Source: a virus | Strand: one strand, 5' to 3' | IMG/VR virus record: IMGVR_UViG_3300032267_000592 | Location: 21,667 to 85,666 of that record | DNA length: 64,000 bases | Shown here: positions 35,127 through 44,578 of the stretch, piece after piece | Layout: each line of letters begins with the position of its first letter | Position numbering within the stretch: the stretch's first letter is position 1 | The notes under the pieces: generated by a model | Told to the model about the DNA's origin: nothing | Databases searched by the model: none | What the model saw: only the letters and a program-made list of their open reading frames with translations | Position numbers and translations under genes: made by a program

Positions 35127-36284
35127 TTAAGGTAACGGTTCACGCGCTTCTGTTTTAGAAAGATTTGGCTGAAAGGATTCGGCTACATTAAAACTAGCAT
35201 CAGATATAGCATCGTATGCTTTACCATAAAGATTTGCTGCTGTTTCCAAAGTCTTTCCTGTAATTGCCGCCCCCTTATCATACTTTTCTTGAAGCGTTTT
35301 ATTAATTGAAATTACATCTACCTTTTTAGCACCCATTGTAGCTGCAAATACATTTGAACTCTGAGAAACTAAATCAGTAAATGTTATAGTTATTTTATAA
35401 GCCTCTGGTATTAATACTTCCCTAGAACCAAAATCTTTAAAAATATCCATCTTTCTCGTAGTACCAATACTTTCTATCGATAAATCACTAATATATGCAG
35501 CTGCCATATATATACCACCCAAAGAAAAACTATCAACGGTATATATTTTTGGGGGAATATAAGACATCATAGTTGTTCTAGTTTTTAAATTTTGAAATGT
35601 TAATAAATTTACAAATGAATAATGATCAAATGCACTGTCAATATCTATAGTATTATATAATGGAAAACTTATGGTTAATGACTGTTGAGATGTACCTTGA
35701 AACGATTGAACTTCCTCAAAACCAAATTTTGGAGTAAAAAAACTAGTAGCTGCACCAGCAACAGAAGCCACCATATCCAACTTTGAACCAGCAGAAGATT
35801 CTCCCCCGCTACCAATAGATTCCAATAAAGATTTTTCAGCACCCCAATTGTTTGTTACTTTTTTTAATCCTGCATTTGTATTTAAATATGGAAAATTATA
35901 AGCAAATCCGGTTCTATTTGATGCATACATTGTTAAAAAAGTATCAAGAGATGCATTTGGATTATCGCCCGTAAGAAATTTATTTTTTAAAACTTGATAT
36001 ACATTTTTTCCCTGCGTCAACAATTGAACTAAATTTGTAGCAGTAGTACCAAATTTTAATTCAAATTCAGTCGCCCATATACTAGGAACTTCATCATTGC
36101 TTCCGTTATTTTTCCACTTCATCGTGTTCAAAACATCAACAATACCAACCTCTCCACCTTTTGGCTTTAACACAACATATCCATTACCCAAGCTAATACC
36201 ACCGGGACTTGTTGTCTTTTCTTCTGCTCTAAAAAATTTATTAGATGCAAACGCAGCATTAACACCAGCAGCATTACTTGTCAT
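35127..36284 (-). CDS. gp48-like tail-tube cap/initiator protein
   Basis: At 385 residues it is near T4 gp48 (364). A Ser/Gly-rich middle is followed by a tube-like C-terminal domain: QQSLTISFPLYNT, a DHYSFVNLLTFQN helix, IYTVDSFSLGGIYMAAAYI and AYKITITFTDLVSQ. Gp48 sits on the baseplate and nucleates the tube. It immediately follows the tape-measure gene. Identity by sequence alone is low, and I base the call on length, fold pattern and order. Confidence 0.52.
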   Translation of the reverse strand: MTSNAAGVNAAFASNKFFRAEEKTTSPGGISLGNGYVVLKPKGGEVGIVDVLNTMKWKNNGSNDEVPSIWATEFELKFGTTATNLVQLLTQGKNVYQVLKNKFLTGDNPNASLDTFLTMYASNRTGFAYNFPYLNTNAGLKKVTNNWGAEKSLLESIGSGGESSAGSKLDMVASVAGAATSFFTPKFGFEEVQSFQGTSQQSLTISFPLYNTIDIDSAFDHYSFVNLLTFQNLKTRTTMMSYIPPKIYTVDSFSLGGIYMAAAYISDLSIESIGTTRKMDIFKDFGSREVLIPEAYKITITFTDLVSQSSNVFAATMGAKKVDVISINKTLQEKYDKGAAITGKTLETAANLYGKAYDAISDASFNVAESFQPNLSKTEAREPLP

Positions 36285-36286
36285 AA

Positions 36287-38377
36287 TTATACAGTAGCTC
36301 TAATCCTTTCCGATTGCGCCCACCAAGACAATCTATTATCCGATATAACATCTCGCACATCTCCCATAAGATATTCTTTACTATTAGACGATGCATTTGT
36401 ACTGTTATTATTTGTAATATTAATATTTTTATTATTTAAATTGCTCGTTTCAATCAAATTTTTATTCAAATTTAAAATTGAACTATGAACATCTTTCATT
36501 ATTATTTTTAAATCAAGTAAAGATCTATCCAAAAATCCCCCAGATTTAAATGTTAATATATTATCATCTGGGGCAGTTTCAAAATTTTGTTTACCCAATG
36601 ACATTTTAATTGGAACACCCGTACTTTCTAAAAGCCCATCGTTCATTGGAACTGCTTTTTGATTATTATTTTTGTTGGGTGCTTCTGTATCCGATGAATC
36701 CGGTTTTATTGCAAGACTCTTTGCATCTGGTGTATTTTTTAATTTGAATGATTCAGCAACCGCTTTTCCTGCGCCAGCACCCAAACTACCCTTACCTTGA
36801 TATAATGATTTTTCCATCCATTCAGACACAGCATTATCAGTTTTAAAGCCTTTTCCAGTTATAAAATTCCATATACCAGTAACACCTTTAGACAACAAAT
36901 CAATCAAAAATGTAAAAATATCACCAAATCCAACAACAAAAGAAGTTAAAACGGATATACCTTTTTGCAAAGGAGTGAGATTGTCATCACTCCAAACATC
37001 AAATAAAGTAGAGAATGCATCAACAACTGGATCTATTAAAATAGCAATCGGTCCCAAAAATTTATCTAAAAATTTAAAAAATCCCATAATTGGTTTTACG
37101 AATGGAAATATTAATTCAAAACTAGTTTTCAACGGTGTAATCAATCCTCTTAAAAAAGAAAATGTACCTTCTATTGTTTTAGATATTAATGATATACCAT
37201 CACTACCTTTAAAAAACCCCATAACATATTCAAAAATACCACTAATTACCTTACTTGATGATTTTAAAAATTCTAATCCAGAATTAATAGGAGATATTAT
37301 ATATTTTTCCATTTTAATTGAAATGGCGGTCGATAATTCTTCAAATTTTGTAAAGTTTTTAGCCTTTTCTATAAACTCCGTCCATTTTAAATTTATAGAA
37401 TTTGTAATTTCATCAAATTTTGTAATTTCTTTAATTTTATCTATTAATTTTGTCCATTTATTATTAATGGATTCCATAAAACTTTCAAATCCCGGTATTT
37501 TTTTAAGTGGTTCTGTTACATATTTTTCCCACTTTAATTCAAACCATGCTTTATAATCTGCAAATTTATAAAGACCCTCTTCTTTTAAAGCTTGCATTAT
37601 TTTAGAAGGTATTGTTAATATTGTTTTAATCGATGTATATAATTCTTTTCCAAGATTTATTATACTACCAACCGTTCCAGCTAAAATTGTTCCAATTAAA
37701 ACTAATGTAGACAGACCACCGAAGGAAGAATCTCGTTGTTGTGCTTCTTCACTTTTATTGCTGCTCTCTATTTTCAAAGATTGTAATTTACTTAAAAAAT
37801 CTTTTAATAATAAATCTCTTAAAAATTTTTTAGTTTCATCTGAAAAATCAATTTTATTTATTTTTTCTCCAATATTTTCCTGTTCACCATCATCTTGTTT
37901 TTGATTTAAAATTTTAAAATTATCAAACAAACTTTTAAAATTTACTTGTAATGAATTTTTTAAATTTTGAAAAAAAGATTCATTTCCATTTTCATTGGGT
38001 TTTTTTATATTTTCAGGTATTAATGATGAAACTTGCGCATCTTTAATAACGCTCTCTGGCTGTTTTTTAAAATCGTTTGCATCCGGAAGTTTTACATTTA
38101 AAAAATCTTCAACCTTTTTTTTATAAGATTTTAATTTATCTTTAAAATCATTTGATGATATATCGGTTACACCCAAAGGATCAAATATCCTTTTTATATC
38201 ATCTTCTCGTATGGATTTTATTTTTTTTGAAAACGGCTCAACGAATTTAGTTTTAAAATCGGTTCTCAATTCATTTAAATATGAATTATCACCGGAAAAT
38301 AGGAACGCATTTATAAATTCTTTTGCTTCTATTGTACCGTCAATTTTAACTTGTGATAATAAATCATCTAAATTCAT
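36287..38377 (-). CDS. Tape measure protein (gp29-like)
   Basis: The 696-residue, Lys- and Asn-rich, largely helical protein has hydrophobic segments near 235-260 (LSTLVLIGTILAGTVGSI) and 430-520 (FLGPIAILIDPVVDAFS and later). It contains a tandem-like stretch in which W-T/E-K/E-x-I/K modules recur (NNKWTKLIDKIKE, NLKWTEFIEKAKN). The C-terminus is polar. Such a protein sets tail length, and its size predicts a tail near T4 length. Position after two chaperone-like genes supports the call. Confidence 0.75.
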   Translation of the reverse strand: MNLDDLLSQVKIDGTIEAKEFINAFLFSGDNSYLNELRTDFKTKFVEPFSKKIKSIREDDIKRIFDPLGVTDISSNDFKDKLKSYKKKVEDFLNVKLPDANDFKKQPESVIKDAQVSSLIPENIKKPNENGNESFFQNLKNSLQVNFKSLFDNFKILNQKQDDGEQENIGEKINKIDFSDETKKFLRDLLLKDFLSKLQSLKIESSNKSEEAQQRDSSFGGLSTLVLIGTILAGTVGSIINLGKELYTSIKTILTIPSKIMQALKEEGLYKFADYKAWFELKWEKYVTEPLKKIPGFESFMESINNKWTKLIDKIKEITKFDEITNSINLKWTEFIEKAKNFTKFEELSTAISIKMEKYIISPINSGLEFLKSSSKVISGIFEYVMGFFKGSDGISLISKTIEGTFSFLRGLITPLKTSFELIFPFVKPIMGFFKFLDKFLGPIAILIDPVVDAFSTLFDVWSDDNLTPLQKGISVLTSFVVGFGDIFTFLIDLLSKGVTGIWNFITGKGFKTDNAVSEWMEKSLYQGKGSLGAGAGKAVAESFKLKNTPDAKSLAIKPDSSDTEAPNKNNNQKAVPMNDGLLESTGVPIKMSLGKQNFETAPDDNILTFKSGGFLDRSLLDLKIIMKDVHSSILNLNKNLIETSNLNNKNINITNNNSTNASSNSKEYLMGDVRDVISDNRLSWWAQSERIRATV

Positions 38378-38383
38378 TTAGAA

Positions 38384-38391
38384 TACTTATA
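38384..38391 (-). promoter_or_regulatory. Late-like promoter box TATAAGTA
   Basis: TATAAGTA on the minus strand, 6 nt before the tape-measure ATG at 38377. Confidence 0.5.
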
Positions 38392-38404
38392 TTTGTATTC
38401 TGTT

Positions 38405-39217
38405 TTAATTTAAGAATAAAACACTATCAATAGATATTACCTTTGTATAATCATTAAAAGATACAGTCAAAATCGAGTCTAAATCTTTTTTCCACAAATT
38501 TATATTCTCCATTATTTTTTGGATTAAACCACTTGGTAATTTTTCCACTAATTTGTTTTTATCTTCTATTTTTAAAGAAGATAAATTAATTTCTGTTTCA
38601 TTTATCCAAATTTTATTTATATATTTTGAAATTTCCATTATAAATGCATCAGATATAACAATTTTTATATCATCTTGTGTTTTAATATCACTGCCTTTTT
38701 TTTGTTTTTTTGAAATTTCTTTATCATATTCTACTTCGGTTTTAATCGTGGGTAATGTTATTTCGGCTTTTAAAAATACTGATTGATTTTTTAATTCAAC
38801 TATTTCAGAATTTGGATTTTTATAAGATTTAAAGTTTTCAACAATATTATCAATTTTTATTTTACTTGTAATGTTTTTACTATCATCAAATACAACTGTC
38901 AATTCGTTTGAAATTTGTTGCTTTAAGTTAATTGCAATACATGCTTTATCTGATATTTTCAAATCATCTATAATAGATTTATCTTCATCTAAAATATTAT
39001 CACGTAAAATATTATAAAACGTATTAATAAAACTTGTATTATAAACCGAATCATCTATCGCAGCACTTAATAGTTCTTTTTGTTGTTTTGCATTAATTTC
39101 TTTAAATGATAGTGTTTTTTGTAATGTTGGTATCCAAATATCAGTTTTAAATGTTTTTGATGCTTCATCTAAAAAATTTAATGCGCTTTTAAAATCTAAA
39201 ATATCATTTTCTTGCAT
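38405..39217 (-). CDS. T4 gp26-like tail/baseplate assembly protein, copy 2
   Basis: The 270-residue protein starts with an N-terminal IWIPTLQKTLSFKEINAKQQKELLSA block, where a short strand precedes the K-E-x-x-x-L-L helix. This is the pattern of the T4 baseplate hub gp26/gp51 family. The neighbour at 39227 shares it, so the two look paralogous. Lying just before the tape-measure gene in transcription order, they occupy the classical tail-assembly chaperone position. No ribosomal frameshift is needed because each has its own start. Confidence 0.55.
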   Translation of the reverse strand: MQENDILDFKSALNFLDEASKTFKTDIWIPTLQKTLSFKEINAKQQKELLSAAIDDSVYNTSFINTFYNILRDNILDEDKSIIDDLKISDKACIAINLKQQISNELTVVFDDSKNITSKIKIDNIVENFKSYKNPNSEIVELKNQSVFLKAEITLPTIKTEVEYDKEISKKQKKGSDIKTQDDIKIVISDAFIMEISKYINKIWINETEINLSSLKIEDKNKLVEKLPSGLIQKIMENINLWKKDLDSILTVSFNDYTKVISIDSVLFLN

Positions 39218-39226
39218 AATATTAAC

Positions 39227-40195
39227 TTATGGCATATCATCCCCAAATTCAAGTGCTAAATCTTGTAAAGATTTATTATTATCTTGTTGCATATTTTCAG
39301 GTGATGAAGATTTAGATTGTTCCCTTTTATGGTCCTGTATTATAGAAAAATATAATTTTCTTTCATTCGGAGAAACTTTCATTATATAATCTGGTGATAA
39401 CCCACAATTTGATAAAAAATATAATTCTTGATGTATGGATTTTATATCATACGAAAAAAACAACTTTATATGTTCAATAAAACTTAAATTATAAAAATTA
39501 AATTTTTGATCACTAAACATTTGAATATCAAATAATTGAAATTCAAATAATTTTTTTAAAAATTCAATTAGTTTTTCTGATGTTTTTTTACGAATAGAAC
39601 ATGGTAATTTATTAAAACACTCAGTTTTTTCAGTAAAATTAAAACGTTTCATCAGTATTTTATTTTTGTTTATTGATATATAATCTATAAATTCAACAAT
39701 ACTATCTTCTATAAAATTATTATAATCTTTTTCTTTTAATAAAAAATTATAAAATACTGAAATTGCACTTAAATATGGCCAATTTATTTTTATTTCTATT
39801 TTATCTTCTTTAATTATATTAGTCTCATCATATAAAAAAGAAGATGCGTTGTATAAATTATTTAAATATGACTTAAGATCTAATTTAATTTTTGTTTTTG
39901 TTTTATTTTCTGAATTAAGGAAAAATTCAATTTGATTTCCACTACTTACTATTTTCAATTTTACCAAAAACAAAACATATTCTATTATATTAATGTCCAA
40001 TAAATCATTTTTATTTTTAACACAATTAGATATGATTTCTAAAACAAATTCATGATAATCATACAATGATGTTTTATCGGAACCAAATGACAAATTGGCT
40101 TTTGATAAAGCTAGTTGTTCACTAGTAGTTAATTCTCTAAAAAATATTTTTTTATTAGAAAATGGAAGTTCTACTGTATAGTTAAAATAATTCAC
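39227..40195 (-). CDS. T4 gp26-like tail/baseplate assembly protein, copy 1
   Basis: The 322-residue protein has VELPFSNKKIFFRELTTSEQLALSKA at the N-terminus, then EIISNCVKNKNDLLDINIIEYVLFLVKLK, matching the gp26-type order of strand, Glu-helix, Cys-helix and LFLKLR-like helix. A C-terminal addition (YDIKSIHQELYFLSNCGLS then PNERKLYFSIIQDH) is absent from the 38405 paralogue. That layout, a short and a long related chaperone, resembles G/GT pairs but encoded by separate genes. Confidence 0.55.
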   Translation of the reverse strand: MNYFNYTVELPFSNKKIFFRELTTSEQLALSKANLSFGSDKTSLYDYHEFVLEIISNCVKNKNDLLDINIIEYVLFLVKLKIVSSGNQIEFFLNSENKTKTKIKLDLKSYLNNLYNASSFLYDETNIIKEDKIEIKINWPYLSAISVFYNFLLKEKDYNNFIEDSIVEFIDYISINKNKILMKRFNFTEKTECFNKLPCSIRKKTSEKLIEFLKKLFEFQLFDIQMFSDQKFNFYNLSFIEHIKLFFSYDIKSIHQELYFLSNCGLSPDYIMKVSPNERKLYFSIIQDHKREQSKSSSPENMQQDNNKSLQDLALEFGDDMP

Positions 40196-40199
40196 AATT

Positions 40200-40910
40200 T
40201 TATAAATTTTCTATAAATTCTGAACCATTGGGATCTAATACGGCATATTTGTCATAAACAAATTTAATTTCACTATAACGCAAACCCTCTTCTTGGTGTG
40301 AATATGTTTCACCTTGAATTGATACCGGAGCCACGTTGTAAAATCTTATTATTTTTCTAACAACCATTGGATTGTAAGAACCAGCTTTTGCATACATTAC
40401 AACATCCGCAAAATTTGATTTTACATATCTATTAGAACTTTTGGGTCTTGCTATTAATCCATTATAACCAACTGAAATTATCCATGGTCTGATAATATTA
40501 TCCAAAAATGAAGAATTTGTTTCCAAAAAAGTAACATTAAATGATTGATATTTTTCTCTACCGGATGATGTTGCTGGTGCTTGAAAACCACCATAACTCA
40601 ATCCCACATTACCCGCGTCTATACTTTCACTGGGTAAAACAACTTGCCTAGCGAAAACACACCCAACCATATTGCTTACGCTGGCTTGTAATTTTCCATC
40701 TAACAAGTATTTTGTCACATTTGAATTATAAGTCCATTCAGAACCAGATTCTCTAAATTTTAAATTCGCTTCAAATGTATCGGTTAACGCTTTTACGGAA
40801 TTAAAATCAAAATAAACCAACCACTGACTTGCAAGTGCTATGCCAGTAGGCCATTCACCTAAAAGGTCTAAATAATAAGAATAAGGACTAGCTTTTCGAT
40901 TATATGGCAT
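40200..40910 (-). CDS. Tail-tube-fold protein, possible tail terminator or second tube protein
   Basis: The 236-residue protein has strands and helix of the tube fold: SFNVTFLETNSSFLDNIIRPWI, VVMYAKAGSYNPMVVRKIIRFYNVAPVSI and LRYSEIKFVYDKYAVL. It follows the main tube gene in the operon and precedes the chaperone pair. It could be a minor tube or completion protein; the exact T4 counterpart is uncertain. A CATAAGTA late-like box ends 5 nt before its start. Confidence 0.6.
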   Translation of the reverse strand: MPYNRKASPYSYYLDLLGEWPTGIALASQWLVYFDFNSVKALTDTFEANLKFRESGSEWTYNSNVTKYLLDGKLQASVSNMVGCVFARQVVLPSESIDAGNVGLSYGGFQAPATSSGREKYQSFNVTFLETNSSFLDNIIRPWIISVGYNGLIARPKSSNRYVKSNFADVVMYAKAGSYNPMVVRKIIRFYNVAPVSIQGETYSHQEEGLRYSEIKFVYDKYAVLDPNGSEFIENL

Positions 40911-40915
40911 ATATT

Positions 40916-40923
40916 TACTTATG
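40916..40923 (-). promoter_or_regulatory. Late-like promoter box CATAAGTA
   Basis: CATAAGTA on the minus strand, 5 nt before the ATG at 40910. Confidence 0.45.
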
Positions 40924-40937
40924 CCTATGATTAGAGA

Positions 40938-41480
40938 TTATCTAACTATTCTCCAATATTGATATGCCAAAGTAGCTTGCTGTTCGATTATTTCGCCAGC
41001 ATTTGTTATATCCAATGACAAATCACCGATAGAAACGCAGTATGCACCAAATAGAGTATAGGTTCTGATCGGATCGCCCATTTTATTAATTAAAGATATT
41101 GTAACTTGGTTGGATGCATCTTTACTAGGTATTGTATATGATCCTGTGCTATTTGCATCATCAAATACCTGCTTGGTCCAATCTTCAAATTTCCTTCTAA
41201 TTGAAAGATTTTGAGGGATTCTAAAAGTTACCTGCCAAGCATTACTATTTGGATATGTTGCAGTTCCGGGCACATTAAAAGCTAATCCCATAAATGGTAC
41301 GGGTACGTTTGTAATAGAACGTCCGGGTAATGAAGTAGTTGTGATATACATTAGTTCATTTTGGGTAAATCTACTACCACCTAATGCAATAACTCTAAAT
41401 AAATTTTTACGAGCGAAATCGTTTACGATTGCAGAATCGTAAAAATTTTCTATTCCTTGTGTTTCTAGTAATCCAGCCAT
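40938..41480 (-). CDS. 19: Tail tube protein (gp19)
   Basis: The 180-residue protein has the T4 gp19 plan: an N-terminal arm ending DFARKNLFRVIALGG, then ITTTSLPGRSITNVPVPFMGLAFNVPG, AWQVTFRIPQ, and an RRKFEDWTKQVF helix. The final strands are LFGAYCVSIGDLSLDI and QQATLAYQYWRIVR. Many copies stack to form the inner tube. It lies directly after the sheath gene as in T4 (18-19), with a late-like box 9 nt upstream. Confidence 0.9.
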   Translation of the reverse strand: MAGLLETQGIENFYDSAIVNDFARKNLFRVIALGGSRFTQNELMYITTTSLPGRSITNVPVPFMGLAFNVPGTATYPNSNAWQVTFRIPQNLSIRRKFEDWTKQVFDDANSTGSYTIPSKDASNQVTISLINKMGDPIRTYTLFGAYCVSIGDLSLDITNAGEIIEQQATLAYQYWRIVR

Positions 41481-41489
41481 AATTTTAAA

Positions 41490-41497
41490 TACTTATA
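41490..41497 (-). promoter_or_regulatory. Late-like promoter box TATAAGTA
   Basis: TATAAGTA on the minus strand, 9 nt before the tail tube ATG at 41480. Confidence 0.5.
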
Positions 41498-41523
41498 CTA
41501 ATGTGTTTCGTTTTGATAATTTT

Positions 41524-43728
41524 TTAACCGTTAAGTTCAGAAAAATCAATTCCGGTTCTAGTTGCAACGAAATCTGCTAATATAAATTCAGCAGCCCTAA
41601 CGGGTTTGATATAAATTGATATTTTCAATTCATTATTATCAATTACATCAGGTGTGTTATTACGTTCATCGCATATTAACTGATAGTCATATAATCCATC
41701 ATTTAATTTTGCCTGTTCAAAAATAGGAAGTAATGCACCTTTTAATCTATTTCTAGTTGCAAACGTATTTGGTTCAAAAACAAAATACTTCAATAATGCT
41801 TTTGTTTCTTTTTCTAAAGTCAAGAACAAACGACGAACATTTACACGATCAAATGCAGATGGCTTTTTGAACATTGTTTTTTGACCATAGATTACAAACC
41901 CATCATTATTAAAGAATGCAATTGGATTCATGTTAATTTTATATAACAAGTCTCTTTGTTTTTGTGTTGGATTGATAGCAACATCATAAACATTTACAAG
42001 AGTTCCTCTATTGAATCCAGCTGGTGCAATCCAAGGGAATGATTGCTGAGATGTTGATGCATAAATAGCCGCTGCAAATCCGGATGAAGGTGCCCAAATT
42101 TGACGATTTGAAGTTGTATCATTTATTTTTAACCAGTTTGCATACACAGAAACATAACTACTTTGTATTGCTGCAAATTGATTTTTTAATGTCCAATAAA
42201 TTTTATCAGAGAAGACATACTCTTTTCTAGAAGATGTTTTTGTGTTTTGACCATTTATAAATATATTTCTAATTGGATCTGCAATAAAAACATGATCTTT
42301 TCTGGTTTTATCTGCCAAAGCTACAAAAGGTCCAGCAATTTCATTATATGCAGAATAAGCAGCTCCAGTTGGAATGTTACCATCTGTGCCGTCCATTCCG
42401 CTTAAACTTAAATTATATTCTTCATCATATACATATTTTCCAGATAAAGTTGGAAAAGAGCTAAGAGTGTTTAGTTTAGCTTTACTACTAGCCCAAATTG
42501 TACCCAAACCACATTCTGCGGTTATATCGATGTCTATATTTTCATCATTTTCAAATCGATATAAAATTCTTGATAATTTTGCTGGAATATTTCCAAGATT
42601 TACTTTATCGACATCAGCATCACCAGTATATGAACCAATAGAAAACATCGATTTTACAGCATCAGCAATTTTAACTCTTTTTGTTGGAAATCCATCCGAA
42701 GATGTCCATTTACCCCAATCTGAAATATATGGGTTTGTTATAACTTTAATATATTTTGAATTATTGTTAATAACAGTATCCAAAAATCTACTAACTGGGG
42801 GACCACCCGTTTCACTCTGTTCCGTTCTTCCGGAATATAATGAACCATTGTAACCCTCAACTATTGAATAATCCAAAGTTAAAGCGTCTTTCCCGTATTG
42901 TGTTGCGCCCAGTTTAAATACGGTCAAAACTACGCTATCTTTATAATCATCTTTTTCAAAACCAGTTGAATAAGAAGCTGTTTCTATTGCCTTAGAGACA
43001 CTTTCTCCACCAAAAGTTTTATAGTCTTGTGTTAAGAGGAAATTTAATCTAGATGAAGGTACGGTGGTATAAGTTTGAGTAGCCTTTAAATCACCAAAGG
43101 AATTTATTGCCTTCACTGAGGATATAGATTCAAAATTTGTAGATGGGTTAAATGCGAGATTATCTGCTATGGATACATAGTAACCTTCAAAATAGTTATT
43201 AATTGTTGTTTTTTGTGAATTTAATACTATAAACCCAGCATTTCCCAATTCACCAAGACCCGAAATATGTGAATCATATTTATCCGACCATGTTATGTCA
43301 TTCTGTAATAATTTGTCATATTCATCATCTGTCAAAAGTAAACTTTTTGGTTGTTGTATTATAAGCTCAGTAGCATCTCTATATGATATAGCGTTTGAAC
43401 TTACTGAATATAATAATGCAGAATATGTATTTTCAAAACCCACACCATTACCAGAACCGTATGGCATTCTAGAAACCAATAAATTTGCTGGAGATGTTTG
43501 TAAAATTTGTTTTGCACTATGATACAAATAACGCTCTGCATCGTTTGACGGTAAACCATAAACTTCTTCAAATTCAGAAATACTGGTAATGTTAACAGGT
43601 GTTTCGGTTGGACCCTGTTGCGTGAAACCAGTAATGAAGACGCTAGTAGCTCCAATTGGTCTTGCGATTAAACTTTGATCCAATTCATTTATTTGTACTC
43701 CGGGTGATGCTATTGTTCTTGTTGACAT
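41524..43728 (-). CDS. 18: Contractile tail sheath protein (gp18)
   Basis: The 734-residue protein opens ASPGVQINELDQS, the typical sheath N-terminus, and then SVFITGFTQQGPTETPVNITS. ISEFEEVYG follows, and later AYSAYNEIAGPFVALAD. The C-terminal domain has FPWIAPAGFNRGTLVNV, NPIAFFNNDGFVIYGQKT, VNVRRLFLTLEKE and a final ISIYIKPVRAAEFILADFVAT. These are the invariant sheath core. The subunits surround the tube and contract on infection. Its size is close to T4 gp18. Confidence 0.96.
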   Translation of the reverse strand: MSTRTIASPGVQINELDQSLIARPIGATSVFITGFTQQGPTETPVNITSISEFEEVYGLPSNDAERYLYHSAKQILQTSPANLLVSRMPYGSGNGVGFENTYSALLYSVSSNAISYRDATELIIQQPKSLLLTDDEYDKLLQNDITWSDKYDSHISGLGELGNAGFIVLNSQKTTINNYFEGYYVSIADNLAFNPSTNFESISSVKAINSFGDLKATQTYTTVPSSRLNFLLTQDYKTFGGESVSKAIETASYSTGFEKDDYKDSVVLTVFKLGATQYGKDALTLDYSIVEGYNGSLYSGRTEQSETGGPPVSRFLDTVINNNSKYIKVITNPYISDWGKWTSSDGFPTKRVKIADAVKSMFSIGSYTGDADVDKVNLGNIPAKLSRILYRFENDENIDIDITAECGLGTIWASSKAKLNTLSSFPTLSGKYVYDEEYNLSLSGMDGTDGNIPTGAAYSAYNEIAGPFVALADKTRKDHVFIADPIRNIFINGQNTKTSSRKEYVFSDKIYWTLKNQFAAIQSSYVSVYANWLKINDTTSNRQIWAPSSGFAAAIYASTSQQSFPWIAPAGFNRGTLVNVYDVAINPTQKQRDLLYKINMNPIAFFNNDGFVIYGQKTMFKKPSAFDRVNVRRLFLTLEKETKALLKYFVFEPNTFATRNRLKGALLPIFEQAKLNDGLYDYQLICDERNNTPDVIDNNELKISIYIKPVRAAEFILADFVATRTGIDFSELNG

Positions 43729-43740
43729 AATTTATAATAA

Positions 43741-43748
43741 TATTTATA
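43741..43748 (-). promoter_or_regulatory. Late promoter box TATAAATA of the sheath gene
   Basis: Exact T4-type late box TATAAATA on the minus strand, 12 nt before the ATG at 43728. It opens the tail operon. Confidence 0.6.
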
Positions 43749-43788
43749 CTTTTTTATTACCAATTTTTAAAAATTATTTTATTTTGAA

Positions 43789-43796
43789 GATAAATA
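43789..43796 (+). promoter_or_regulatory. Late-like box GATAAATA
   Basis: GATAAATA on the plus strand, 6 nt before the ATG at 43803. It is divergent from the sheath promoter in the same 74-nt gap. Confidence 0.4.
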
Positions 43797-43802
43797 AATA
43801 AA

Positions 43803-44087
43803 ATGAACACTAAATTTGACTTAATCGTATCCTCTATTTTAGAAGAAGCCGCAAAATGTACAGGACCAACCAAAAAAGCATCATCAGATAGAAAAGGTAA
43901 AAAATACATGCAATGCGTAAAAAATCCAAACGGCAAAGGATACAAAAGAGTGCATTTCGGACAAGCTGGTGTTAAGGTTACGGGGAAAAGTGGTAATACA
44001 AAAAGAAAGAAAAGTTTTAGAGCTAGACATGGCTGTAGTAAAGCAAAACCAGGAACTGCAAAATACTTAAGTTGTAAGAATTGGTGA
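43803..44087 (+). CDS. Small basic protein with N-terminal tag, probable internal virion protein
   Basis: The 94-residue, very Lys/Arg-rich protein has KKYMQCVKNPNGKGYKRVHFG and a C-terminal KKSFRARHGCSKAKPGT-x-K-Y-L-S-C-KNW block. This is a small family I recall from large DNA phages and viruses, function unknown. The first 16 residues (KFDLIVSSILEEA) form an amphipathic helix shared in pattern with the next protein. They end in L-E-E, which suits a prohead-protease cleavable tag. The charge suggests DNA binding in the head. Confidence 0.75.
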   Translation: MNTKFDLIVSSILEEAAKCTGPTKKASSDRKGKKYMQCVKNPNGKGYKRVHFGQAGVKVTGKSGNTKRKKSFRARHGCSKAKPGTAKYLSCKNW

Positions 44088-44115
44088 TTGCAATTTTGAT
44101 TTTTATTTAATACAA

Positions 44116-44123
44116 TATAAATA
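44116..44123 (+). promoter_or_regulatory. Late promoter box TATAAATA
   Basis: TATAAATA on the plus strand, 7 nt before the ATG at 44131. Confidence 0.55.
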
Positions 44124-44130
44124 TTAACAC

Positions 44131-44565
44131 ATGAGTAATAAATTTTACAAAATTGTTAGCAATTATTTGAACGAAGAAAACATTTCAATTAATCCGGAAA
44201 ACGTGGAAAAGGCAATATCCGCTTTACCGAATTCTCCCGCTAAAGCTGGATTGAACGCAGTTTCAAAAGCAACCGCCGAAGCAACAGATACTGATCCGAT
44301 TCATAAAAATTTAATGGATGTTATTGATCCAAAAAATCCTAAAAAATTTACTGATGTTTTTAAAAGTCCAAGCGACCAACTAAATGCTTTGAAAAAATTG
44401 GCAGAGCAAGGGATTCCAATCGCAAACACAAATCAAACACCACAACAACAAACTCAACAAAAACAAGCACCACAACAAGCACAACAACAAGCACAGCCAT
44501 CTCAACAGCAAACACCACAACAAAATAAAACAGATCAGGGTAAATATCCGGGAGCTAATTCTTAA
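44131..44565 (+). CDS. Unknown late protein with N-terminal tag and Q/P-rich tail
   Basis: The 144-residue protein starts KFYKIVSNYLNEENIS, like the tag of the 43803 product (K-F-x-x-I-V-S-x-x-L-x-E-E). After a helical middle, residues 108-140 are a Gln/Pro/Ala low-complexity tract encoded by CAA-rich repeats. No catalytic motif is visible. It may be an internal head protein, on the basis of the tag and late promoter only. Confidence 0.7.
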   Translation: MSNKFYKIVSNYLNEENISINPENVEKAISALPNSPAKAGLNAVSKATAEATDTDPIHKNLMDVIDPKNPKKFTDVFKSPSDQLNALKKLAEQGIPIANTNQTPQQQTQQKQAPQQAQQQAQPSQQQTPQQNKTDQGKYPGANS

Positions 44566-44578
44566 AATATTTTAATTT

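Noticed and set aside
36975-37556. 193-codon plus-strand ORF
   Set aside because: It lies entirely antisense to the tape-measure gene, has no start context or family motif, and follows from low-complexity codons on the other strand.
38405-40195. Programmed frameshift between tail chaperone genes
   Set aside because: The two frames are 9 nt apart, each has its own start, and no slippery heptamer was evident near the first stop.
42374-42853. 159-codon plus-strand ORF
   Set aside because: It is antisense to the highly conserved sheath gene, whose coding signal explains the open frame.
44440-44535. CAA-rich tandem repeat as a CRISPR-like or regulatory repeat
   Set aside because: The units are short and irregular and encode an in-frame Gln/Pro tract, with no spacers.
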